This document shows, one piece after another, positions 8,622 to 15,601 of a stretch of 64,000 bases of DNA. Below the pieces are notes generated by a model that did no database searches, was not told the DNA's origin, and worked only from the letters and a program-made list of their open reading frames with translations. Position numbers and translations under genes: made by a program. The DNA comes from Rhizobium redzepovicii (lineage in GTDB: Bacteria > Pseudomonadota > Alphaproteobacteria > Rhizobiales > Rhizobiaceae), in assembly GCF_019793435.1 (NCBI RefSeq), contig NZ_JAILYH010000002.1, forward strand, positions 310,001 through 374,000. Direction: 5' to 3'. Positions within the stretch are counted from its first letter, which is position 1, and the number at the start of each line of letters is the position of its first letter.

Positions 8622-9949
8622 TATCCCTCGCTTTTCGCCAGGACGGGTTCGAACTGCGCCGTCGCGGCCTTGAGTTCGGCTTCCGGATCGGCGCCGCCAA
8701 TCATATTGGTAAGACCGACGCCATAGATGTCGCGGAATTCGGTGACCGGAATGATGACCGGCAGTGCGAGCTGCGAGATCTTGCCGGAACCGACGACGGC
8801 ATCGAGCCATGCGCCAGGCATCTTGACGCCTTCGCGGACTTTCGCATCCTCGAGCACGGACTGGCGAAAAGGAACGCCGGCGCCGGCCTGCAGCAGACGG
8901 GCGCCCATGTCATGCGAAATCGCCCATTGGCAGAAGAGGTAGGCGGCTTCCTTTTTCTGGCTGGCCGCGACGACGCCGAGCCCGTCGCCGAAGGTTCCCG
9001 CGGCCTGTGCTTTCGGGCCTTTCGGCATGATGCCGTAACCGACCTGGCCGACGACGCGCGACTTTTCCGGATTCTCGATCGGCGGCGCAAAACCGACGCC
9101 ATCCAGCCACATGCCGATCTTGCCCTGCAGGAAGGCCGACTGTGCCTCAGCCCAGTTGAAGCCGGAGACGCCGGGAGGGGCGGTCTTGGTCATCAGCTTC
9201 TGGTAGAGCTTTGCGGCATCGACCGCTTCCGGCGAAGTCGTGCGCAGCTTCCCATCGGGGCCGAGCGGGCTCGAACCATAACCGAGCAGCAGCGACGTCC
9301 AGACCGGCGTATTGGCGTTTTTCAGGCCGCGGGCGACGAAGCCGTAGGTATTGGTCGACGGATCGGTGAGGGCTCCGGCCGCACTTGCCAGCTCTTCGAA
9401 CGTCGTCGGGTAGGAAAGACCCTTCTTCTCGAACAGCGCCTTGTTCCAGTAGATGATCCAGTAATCGACCGAGAAGGGAAGAGAACGCAGAGCGCCGCCG
9501 GCGTCCTTGGCGAAGGCGAGGCCGGCTTCGGCGAAATCACCCTCCGTCAGCGATGGGTCGGTCAGCGCAGGATCCTTGAGGAAGCCGCCGATATCGGCAA
9601 GCCAGCCGCCCTTTTCGAACTGCCGCTTCTGGACGTGATAGCTCATGTGCACCACGTCGAAACTCGGCTTTCCCGAGCTGAGCTCGATGGTCGTCTTCTG
9701 GCGCTGCTGCTGCTCAGGCGTCGCTTCGGCATTGACCTTGATGCCGGTGAGCTCCTCGAATTCGGGTAGGTATTTCAGAAGTATTTCGCTGCGCGGGCTC
9801 TTGACCAGATTGACCTCGAGCGTGGTGCCGGCGAAGCGCTTCCAGTCGACGGCAGCCGACGCCGAGCGCAAGCCGAGCATGCTGCTCGCCCCGAAAGCGG
9901 CCGTGCCCGCCAGAAAGCCGCGTCTCGTCGGATTCAAAAATGATGGCAT
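8621..9949 (-). CDS. Family 1 sugar-binding protein with Tat signal
   Basis: Periplasmic extracellular solute-binding protein of 442 residues. The N-terminus has a twin-arginine motif (TRRGFLAGTAAFG, residues 8-20) followed by a hydrophobic stretch ending at SASAA near residue 33, so export by the Tat route is likely; this is common for CUT1 binding proteins in rhizobia. The mature protein shows family features such as PSFDVVHMSYH and LPFSVDYWIIYWNKALFEKKG. It delivers the unknown sugar to the two downstream permeases. Fourth... the operon order before it is DapA-family lyase, then GntR regulator. Confidence 0.92.
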   Translation of the reverse strand: MPSFLNPTRRGFLAGTAAFGASSMLGLRSASAAVDWKRFAGTTLEVNLVKSPRSEILLKYLPEFEELTGIKVNAEATPEQQQRQKTTIELSSGKPSFDVVHMSYHVQKRQFEKGGWLADIGGFLKDPALTDPSLTEGDFAEAGLAFAKDAGGALRSLPFSVDYWIIYWNKALFEKKGLSYPTTFEELASAAGALTDPSTNTYGFVARGLKNANTPVWTSLLLGYGSSPLGPDGKLRTTSPEAVDAAKLYQKLMTKTAPPGVSGFNWAEAQSAFLQGKIGMWLDGVGFAPPIENPEKSRVVGQVGYGIMPKGPKAQAAGTFGDGLGVVAASQKKEAAYLFCQWAISHDMGARLLQAGAGVPFRQSVLEDAKVREGVKMPGAWLDAVVGSGKISQLALPVIIPVTEFRDIYGVGLTNMIGGADPEAELKAATAQFEPVLAKSEG

Positions 9950-10004
9950 GGTATTCCTCCTCCTTTTGCCGGCGGTCTCCTCACCTCCGGCTGATTATTC
10001 CCGA

Positions 10005-10682
10005 TTATATCCTCAGCGCACGATCCCTTGCACCGTTGATGTGTGCGACAAGGCTGTTGACGGCGTCCTCCGCCGATCGTCGTTCGATCGCTTCGAGCAC
10101 CTTCAGGTGTTCGCCCATGACGGGCCCGACGTGACCGTCGATGCGAAACCGGTCCTGGCTGATCAGGCGCATCTTGATCGAGTTCACGCGGTAGGCGTTC
10201 GAAATGATGGTATTGCCAAGCGCATCGATAAAGGCGTCGTGCATGCCCCAGTCGACGGCCTGCGCGCGCAGTTCGAGCTCATGCGAGCCATCGCCGCTTC
10301 GAATGGCGTCGGCGATATCCCGATGCTGCTTCAAAAGCCCGGCGATCGTCTCGTCCGAAGCCGACCGGGTGAAGAGCGCCACGGCTTCCTTCTCCAGGAA
10401 CACGCGCAGCTGAAACGCCTCGCGGATGAGATTGAGATCGATGTGGGCGATCTGCAATCCCCGCTGCGGCACCGTTTTGATCAGCCCCTCGGCTTCAAGC
10501 CTTGGGATGAGCTCACGGATGGCGCCAAGCGTCAGTCCGGTCAGCTCCACCAGACGGCGTTGCGACACGAACTGGCCAGGACGTACGTCACGCGCAAGAA
10601 GATGGCGCGTGAAGCTCGCATACGCCTTTTCCCGCAGCGTCGGCTGCTCGTCCATTCCGTCCATCGCCTCTTCCCGCAGCAT
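10005..10682 (-). CDS. GntR-family transcriptional regulator (FCD domain)
   Basis: DNA-binding regulator of 225 residues: winged helix in the first 75 residues (QRRLVELTGLTLGAIRELIPRLEAEGLI) and a helical FCD ligand domain behind it, with possible metal-binding residues in HDAFIDALGN and a later histidine in MGEHLKVLEAI. It lies seven bases after the DapA-family gene and before the binding protein in one operon, so it probably autoregulates this sugar operon with a substrate or intermediate as inducer. The start could be 10682, 10664 or 10655; none has a clearly better ribosome-binding site. Confidence 0.88.
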   Translation of the reverse strand: MLREEAMDGMDEQPTLREKAYASFTRHLLARDVRPGQFVSQRRLVELTGLTLGAIRELIPRLEAEGLIKTVPQRGLQIAHIDLNLIREAFQLRVFLEKEAVALFTRSASDETIAGLLKQHRDIADAIRSGDGSHELELRAQAVDWGMHDAFIDALGNTIISNAYRVNSIKMRLISQDRFRIDGHVGPVMGEHLKVLEAIERRSAEDAVNSLVAHINGARDRALRI

Positions 10683-10688
10683 GCTCGA

Positions 10689-11573
10689 CTATGCCGCTTT
10701 CGACTGGAAAAGCTTATCGAAAGCCATAACGAGTTGCGCCTGCCCTTCGCCGGATATTGAACCGAGCGGTGGGCGAACCGCAAGCCAGATCTCCTCCGAC
10801 ATCACGTGCGCCACCATCGCCTTCACGGCCGGGACGACAGGATATTTCAACAGTTCGGCCACGAACCCCTCGATGCGGGGGTCGTCCTGGCCTTCTTCGG
10901 CCATCAGCTTGACGTCGCGGGGTACAAAATTCGCCATCCCGGAGATAGCCCCCTGGCCGCCGAGCCGCACGCCCTTGGCGAGATGCCGTTCATCACCCAC
11001 CAGGATGATGAGATCGCTATGCGCCTTGAGCAGGCTTTCGGTATACGGCCAGTCGCCGGAAGAATCCTTGACGCCTGTGACGATCTTGGGGAAGGCGCTC
11101 CGCAGCCTTCCGATCAGCGACACGGTCAGCGGAACCATGGTGAGCGAAGGAAGGTTGTAGACGATGATATCCCGCGCCTTGTCGCCCAATATGGCGAAGA
11201 CGGCCGAAAACCACTGGAAGACACCGTCGTCGCTGACGTTCTTGAAATAGGACGGTGGGGCAAGAAGGATATTGCGAGCACCCTCGGAAAGCGCATGATC
11301 GGCCTGCATCGCCGCGTCCTCGGCAGCGTCGACCAGCACGCCGACGATGATGTTTTTCGCGGCGATCCCGGCATCGAGGAAGGCCGCAAAGACGCGGTCC
11401 CGTTCCCGGCTCCCGATCGAGGAGCCTTCACCCGTCGTCCCGAACAGCGTGACGCTGGAGCATCCGGCAGCAAGGCACCGTCTTGCCTGCGCGATCATAA
11501 CCTCAATCGCGATATCGCCATTGCCGTCGAACGGCGTGGCGAGAGCGACTGACAGCCCGAATTTCTGGGTCAA
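10689..11573 (-). CDS. DapA-family (DHDPS/N-acetylneuraminate lyase) aldolase or dehydratase
   Basis: Class I lyase of 294 residues, the normal family size, acting through a Schiff base. Visible motifs: FGTTGEGSS near 44-52 (pyruvate carboxylate binding), YNLPS near 138 with the catalytic tyrosine, and GVKDSSGDW near 166-174 with the Schiff-base lysine. Translation most likely begins at TTG 11571-11573, six bases after a strong GGGAGGG ribosome site. First gene of the six-gene sugar operon. True dihydrodipicolinate synthase is usually chromosomal, so cleavage of a 2-keto-3-deoxy acid or related sugar is more plausible here. With the YihV-like kinase it may form part of a sugar pathway whose order is not clear. 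Confidence 0.88.
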   Translation of the reverse strand: MTQKFGLSVALATPFDGNGDIAIEVMIAQARRCLAAGCSSVTLFGTTGEGSSIGSRERDRVFAAFLDAGIAAKNIIVGVLVDAAEDAAMQADHALSEGARNILLAPPSYFKNVSDDGVFQWFSAVFAILGDKARDIIVYNLPSLTMVPLTVSLIGRLRSAFPKIVTGVKDSSGDWPYTESLLKAHSDLIILVGDERHLAKGVRLGGQGAISGMANFVPRDVKLMAEEGQDDPRIEGFVAELLKYPVVPAVKAMVAHVMSEEIWLAVRPPLGSISGEGQAQLVMAFDKLFQSKAA

Positions 11574-11677
11574 ATATATCCCTCCCGATTATCGCAATCG
11601 ATGTAGCAGAGTGACATGTTAGTTGTAAAGAGATGATTGCAGGCTGAGCACTATACGATTGTCGCGCAGGAACTCCC

Positions 11678-12970
11678 TCAACCGGCATGTCTTGCTGTCG
11701 GCCCATTTGCTCGCACCAGCGCCATCAGCATCGGCCCGATCGCAAACTCGCCTCTTTCGGTCCTGCGGGTGAGATCTCTGAGATAACCACCGGGCGAATT
11801 GATATACCCTCCCCTTTCCAGAATGCAGGCGATGACGGTCGCGGCATTTTCCGGGCCCATGCCGGAGCAAGCTTCCTCATAGGCCGAGGGGCTGACGCCG
11901 AGCATCGAGCGCACCAAGACCGCGGCGGACATCAGATCTCGCCAATTGCCGATTGTTCCGCCCGGCCCATAATCGAGAATTTGTGGGCAGGCTTGGAGAA
12001 CAAGTGCAAGCGGGAAGGATTTCAGACCTAGGCCGGACACCGGAGCTGCCTTGCCAACCATTCCAACCGACGGCTTGAGCGGCCTCGGCCTTTGCTCACC
12101 CGGCGGTTCGGCCATAGCCTCGTTGCTTGTCGCTGCCTTTTCGCCCTGCTTCGTTTCGAAGCGTGGTTCAAGTTCATTAATTGAGTCGGGGTTTGAATTC
12201 TGTTTGTGACGCTCAATATGAGACTCATTGGCGTCTATTTTTTTTCTTTTAATCTGCCTTTCCAGCAAGTTGACGGCTTCGTCTCGCAGTAGGCCCATCT
12301 CGTCGAGCAACGATGCCAGCGCTTCGATACTCGCGACGCGCGGGATCCTGGCGACGATCGCACGAAACATCATCGTCATCTGCTCCCAGTCGCCCGGAAC
12401 CGCTTCTTCGATCGCCGTTGAAATCAGCTTGGAAATGTCTCGCCGGCAAACCGTCAGCCGTTCCCGGGTTGCTCTCAGCAGTTCCCGGTCGGCAATCGCC
12501 TGAGCGGCAAGGCCTTCGATCTCGGCCGCACGGGCAAGCAGCGGCGCGACGCTGAAGCCGAAGGCTTCGCCGATGGCGCCAGCCCTGTCGCGGCGGGCAT
12601 AACGCTTTCCATTCGGGCTGTCCTTGCGCAGGATCAGGCCAGCCTCGACCAGCACGGCCAGATGCCGCCGGAGTGTGGCCGGCGTCATGCCGCGGGCGCG
12701 GAGTGAAAGCTGCACGTTCGACGGAAAAACGATCAGGCCTTTTTCCTCGGAGATCTCGTCATCGGGATAGAAGGTCAGCAGCGCGTCGAGCACCGTCAGC
12801 GCCCGATCGGTCACGCCGAGCGCCGGCCTCGCTTCGCAGATTGCCCTGAACAGCTTCCACTTGCTGCGTTTCATCCCCGGCTCGATGGTCTCGGCCAGTT
12901 GCTGGCTTGCCAGCATGCCAAGCGACATCGGCCGCCGCCCAAAGGGCGTCGTCACATATCCACTCTCCAT
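11678..12970 (-). CDS. repC: Plasmid replication initiator RepC
   Basis: Replication initiator of repABC plasmids, 430 residues, near the usual 400-440. The N-terminal winged-helix region that binds the origin is recognisable (TTPFGRRPMSLGML, then MTPATLRRHLAVLVEAGLILRKDSPNGKRYARRD near 95-130). A hydrophilic, AT-rich encoded linker near residues 236-280 separates it from the C-terminal domain (NWRDLMSAAVLVRSMLGVSPSAYEEA). It follows repB after 154 bases that hold the antisense RNA gene and a leader attenuator. RepC acts in cis on an origin inside its own coding region in the studied members of this family. Confidence 0.97.
   Translation of the reverse strand: MESGYVTTPFGRRPMSLGMLASQQLAETIEPGMKRSKWKLFRAICEARPALGVTDRALTVLDALLTFYPDDEISEEKGLIVFPSNVQLSLRARGMTPATLRRHLAVLVEAGLILRKDSPNGKRYARRDRAGAIGEAFGFSVAPLLARAAEIEGLAAQAIADRELLRATRERLTVCRRDISKLISTAIEEAVPGDWEQMTMMFRAIVARIPRVASIEALASLLDEMGLLRDEAVNLLERQIKRKKIDANESHIERHKQNSNPDSINELEPRFETKQGEKAATSNEAMAEPPGEQRPRPLKPSVGMVGKAAPVSGLGLKSFPLALVLQACPQILDYGPGGTIGNWRDLMSAAVLVRSMLGVSPSAYEEACSGMGPENAATVIACILERGGYINSPGGYLRDLTRRTERGEFAIGPMLMALVRANGPTARHAG
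12165..12262. other. AT-rich segment inside repC, candidate replication origin
   Basis: Local base composition drops well below the surrounding GC-rich sequence (runs such as TTCATTAATTGAG and ATTTTTTTTCTTTTAATC). It lies in the middle of repC, exactly where repABC plasmids carry their origin (an AT-rich patch within repC). The encoded protein part is a low-complexity hydrophilic linker. Origin function is inferred from position and composition. Confidence 0.6.
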
Positions 12971-13006
12971 TTGCCTTCACCTTCGTTCAGGCAAAAGAAA
13001 ACCATC

Positions 13007-13019
13007 CACCAATTTGGTG
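13007..13019 (-). terminator. Attenuator hairpin in the repC leader
   Basis: Perfect inverted repeat CACCAA-T-TTGGTG. On the repC transcript (minus strand) it is followed by GATGGTTTTCTTTT, the pattern of an intrinsic terminator, about 37 bases before the repC ATG. In repABC plasmids that have been studied, antisense RNA binding favours a terminator or occluding hairpin in this leader; this hairpin is in the right place for that. Confidence 0.6.
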
Positions 13020-13065
13020 CCTAAGACGCTTGACTGTGATTCGTGGAAATGCGATTCTCGATGTG

Positions 13066-13118
13066 CTTAAGATCTGAGAAGGGCTTCCACGACGCCGTCG
13101 TTGGGGGCCTTTTTCTTT
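13066..13118 (+). ncRNA. Antisense ctRNA (incA/RepE-type) controlling repC
   Basis: On the strand opposite repABC, between repB and repC, I see TTGACT at 13030-13035, a 17-base spacer, GATTCT at 13053-13058, and then a strong hairpin (arms near 13082-13094 and 13096-13109, core CGACG-C-CGTCG, outer G-U and G-C pairs) followed by TTTTTCTTTT. That predicts an RNA of roughly 50-60 bases starting near 13066. Size, strand and position match the counter-transcribed RNA of other repABC plasmids, which represses repC and determines incompatibility. Ends are estimates; the -10 is a weak match. Confidence 0.7.
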
Positions 13119-13124
13119 TGCGCG

Positions 13125-14126
13125 TTACGCTCCTCTGTCCTTGTTGAACTCCTGGAACAGGCCCTTCAGCCTTTCCTGGACGAATTGATCGAAACCGGGT
13201 GCGGTCTTGCCGTCGAAAACGAAGGTTGCCCCGGACGCTGTCTTTTTGATCGTAACCGGCACGCCGCTGACCTGGGTCTTGGCAATCGCCGGCTTCGACG
13301 CCGCCGTCCGCTTGGTTGCCAGCACCAGTGCGCGCTGAAACCTCTCGTCGCTTGGAATTCTTCGAGCGTCGTCCGCGGACAACTCGACGATGATCTTCTC
13401 GATATCGGCACCTTCAAGCCGCTCGCCCAGTTCCAGCCACCGCCGGCGGCCAATATCGGGCGCCGCACCGATGGCGTTGATGAGATCAAGGGGAACCTGC
13501 CGTATCACAATCAGCATTCTCGACAGCGCCGCCTTGTCGACGCCGAGCGCCGCCATGATCACATCGCGGCCGAAGCTGCGGTCTTCGAGCCTTGAGGCGA
13601 AGAGCGCGCGTTCGATATATGAGAGATTGGTTCGGGCGCTGTTTTCCTGGCCTTGGCTGACGACCAGCTGACCATCGGTGAGGTCGCGGACGACCGCGCG
13701 CACCCTGATGCCGAGCTCCTTGGTGGCGGCCAGGCGACGATGACCGTAGGCGACCTGGTAGCGTCCCCTGGTTTCGGGATGCGGGCGGACGAGGATCGGA
13801 ACCTGCTGCCCATGCTCACGGATCTGTTCGACAAGCTGTGCCAACTCGGCCGCGTCGATCGCCAATCTGTCGCTGACGAAAGACGCGTCGATCAGGCCGG
13901 TATCGAGTTCGACGATGGCCTGGCCGGCGGCGAGCTGCCGTTCCAGCTCACTCGCCCGCTCCATCTTTTCGGTAATGTTGCCGAGTGTCTTGGTAATGCC
14001 GCCGACCGGGGCCGTACTGCGCTCCTGCGGCACGAATCCAGCGATCGGGCGATTGTCGCGCGGTGCGACAGTTTCCACCCTGGCCGGGTTCGGAGCGGAG
14101 ATTTCGATGAGATTCTTGCGCGCCAT
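13125..14126 (-). CDS. repB: Plasmid partition protein RepB (ParB family)
   Basis: Centromere-binding partition protein of 333 residues, typical for RepB. The N-terminus (MARKNLIEIS) is a usual RepB opening; the ParB nuclease-like core includes ILVRPHPETRGRYQVAYGHRRLAATKELG near 115-140 and the arginine-patch region SQGQENSARTNLSYIERALFA near 158-178, followed by a helix-turn-helix (RDVIMAALGVDKAALSRML). It starts four bases after the repA stop in the same operon. It binds parS-type palindromes and works with RepA in segregation; together they also repress the operon in studied plasmids. I could not identify a canonical parS nearby. Confidence 0.97.
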   Translation of the reverse strand: MARKNLIEISAPNPARVETVAPRDNRPIAGFVPQERSTAPVGGITKTLGNITEKMERASELERQLAAGQAIVELDTGLIDASFVSDRLAIDAAELAQLVEQIREHGQQVPILVRPHPETRGRYQVAYGHRRLAATKELGIRVRAVVRDLTDGQLVVSQGQENSARTNLSYIERALFASRLEDRSFGRDVIMAALGVDKAALSRMLIVIRQVPLDLINAIGAAPDIGRRRWLELGERLEGADIEKIIVELSADDARRIPSDERFQRALVLATKRTAASKPAIAKTQVSGVPVTIKKTASGATFVFDGKTAPGFDQFVQERLKGLFQEFNKDRGA

Positions 14127-14130
14127 CTAT

Positions 14131-15324
14131 CTACTTCCTCCCCCAGGTCGAGCGGATATGCGCCTCGATCTCGCTGTTGACGAGATTGAGCGACTCCAGC
14201 GCCCGGTCATAGGTGCCGCGGGTGAACTGCGACCGCTCAACCTCATAAAGGGTCTGCTTGGTGACACCGGCGTCGGAGACCGCCGTCGATTTCACCATCG
14301 CATTGTGAAGCATCCGATTGCCGAAGATCGCCCGCATGAAACCGGTCATCTGGCTCTGCGGCCCATCGTTCGGCTCGAACCGCGTCACCAGATAGCGCAT
14401 CCAGTCATAGCTGGTGCGCCCGCCGGCCTTCTCGACCACCGACATCAATTCGCTCGTCATCGTCAGGAACTGCGACATCGACATGACATCGAGCATCTGC
14501 GGATGAACCGTGATCAGGACCGAGGTCGCTGCGCAGAGCGCCGACATCGTCAGGAAACCCAACTGCGGCGGGCAGTCGATGACAACGACGTCGTAAAGGC
14601 TTTCGATCTCCGTCAAGACCTCGCCGATGCGCGCAAAGAACATCGTCTCCGCCCTACCTGAAGACATCGCCTTCGGCGTCTCGTGCTCAAATTCCATCAG
14701 CTCGAGATTGCCTGGGATGAGATGCAGATTGGGCGTGTAGGTGGCGCGCACGATGTCGGCGATGGGGCGCGGCTGCTCGTAGCGGATTGCGCCGTAGATC
14801 GTTTCGCCCTCGCCGACGTCGAATTCCGGCTGATGGCCGAACAAGGCGGACAGGGACGCCTGCGGGTCGAGATCGACGGCGAGCACGCGGTAACCCCTCA
14901 GCGCCATGAACTGCGCCAGATGGGCCGCGGTCGTGGTCTTGCCGGAACCGCCCTTGAAGTTCATGACGGAGACGATCTGGAGCTTTTCCCCGGGCCTGCG
15001 GGCCGGGACATATTTCGGCGTTCCGTTTCGCTCGTCGAGGACGCGGCGAATCCGATCCATATCGGTTGCGCTGTAGAGCCGCCGTCCGTTTGCCAGCGGA
15101 TCGGGCCCGTGGCCGTCGGCAGCCACCTGCCGAAGATAACCTTCGCCGATGCCGATGAAGGCCGCAGCCTCAGCCGGCGAAAATGTTCTGATGGTCTTTT
15201 GGGATAGCGGCGGGAAGATTTTTGCCTGATGCTGCTGAAGTTGATAGGACAACTCTTTCGCGTCTGTTGCCAGAAGCGACGGGAGATGCTCTTGATCGTC
15301 CTGAAGAGCAAGACTCGGCTGCAT
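14131..15324 (-). CDS. repA: Plasmid partition ATPase RepA (ParA family)
   Basis: ParA-type ATPase of 397 residues, the usual RepA length. A MerR-like helix-turn-helix lies at residues 45-95 (FSPAEAAAFIGIGEGYLRQ, GRRLYSATDMDRIRRVL). Deviant Walker A KGGSGKTTTAAHLAQ is near 123-137, with the switch text AVDLDPQASLS after it and the Walker B region VVIDCPPQLGFLTMSAL near 245. First gene of repABC; its upstream region carries a paired 10-base inverted repeat that is a likely RepA operator. Besides moving plasmid copies, RepA of this family autorepresses transcription, aided by RepB. Confidence 0.97.
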   Translation of the reverse strand: MQPSLALQDDQEHLPSLLATDAKELSYQLQQHQAKIFPPLSQKTIRTFSPAEAAAFIGIGEGYLRQVAADGHGPDPLANGRRLYSATDMDRIRRVLDERNGTPKYVPARRPGEKLQIVSVMNFKGGSGKTTTAAHLAQFMALRGYRVLAVDLDPQASLSALFGHQPEFDVGEGETIYGAIRYEQPRPIADIVRATYTPNLHLIPGNLELMEFEHETPKAMSSGRAETMFFARIGEVLTEIESLYDVVVIDCPPQLGFLTMSALCAATSVLITVHPQMLDVMSMSQFLTMTSELMSVVEKAGGRTSYDWMRYLVTRFEPNDGPQSQMTGFMRAIFGNRMLHNAMVKSTAVSDAGVTKQTLYEVERSQFTRGTYDRALESLNLVNSEIEAHIRSTWGRK

Positions 15325-15340
15325 GATCTGTTTCCCAAAT

Positions 15341-15381
15341 AACTGCGCAATTTTGAACGAAAGCGCTTCAGTTGCGCAGTT
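15341..15381. promoter_or_regulatory. Paired inverted repeat upstream of repA (candidate RepA operator)
   Basis: AACTGCGCAA at 15341-15350 and its exact complement TTGCGCAGTT at 15372-15381, with 21 bases between, so the arm centres are about three helical turns apart on one face. Each arm contains the self-complementary TGCGCA. It lies 17-57 bases before the repA ATG, where RepA operators are found in repABC plasmids. A possible promoter lies just upstream on the minus strand (TTGTAA and CATATA near 15390-15415), but both hexamers are weak. Confidence 0.55.
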
Positions 15382-15541
15382 GCTATATGCCGCGATTCGT
15401 GACCGAATTACAAATGCTTAACCAAAAGGCGGCTCGAGGCATGTCAAACGAGCGCGCGAATCTGGCGGTTTCGCAGGCCAATCGGCGGGTGATTCGCACC
15501 CTCCCGCAGTGCTGACGAGCAAGGCCGGCGGTCTCGTTATG

Positions 15542-15568
15542 CACATGAAATTCATTGAATTTTATGTG
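15542..15568. repeat. 27-bp near-perfect palindrome between repA and the next gene
   Basis: Arms CACATGAAATTCA and TGAATTTTATGTG around one central T; 12 of 13 positions are complementary. AT-rich in a GC-rich setting, about 220 bases upstream of repA and 34 bases beyond the end of the secreted-protein gene. No T tract follows on either strand, so a protein-binding site is more likely than a terminator. It does not fit the GTTNNCNGCNGNNAAC form I remember for one class of repABC centromere. Confidence 0.6.
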
Positions 15569-15601
15569 ATGCCGCCGGCGGGACGGAAAGGCTCGGCCTG
15601 C

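Noticed and set aside
10689..11573. Calling the DapA-family genes true lysine-pathway dihydrodipicolinate synthase.
   Set aside because: Both DapA-type genes in the window are embedded in sugar transport operons with GntR regulators, and dapA is normally a housekeeping chromosomal gene.
11574..15600. Search for a canonical parS (GTTNNCNGCNGNNAAC type) around repABC.
   Set aside because: No match found by eye in the intergenic regions; the site may be of another class or outside the searched stretches.
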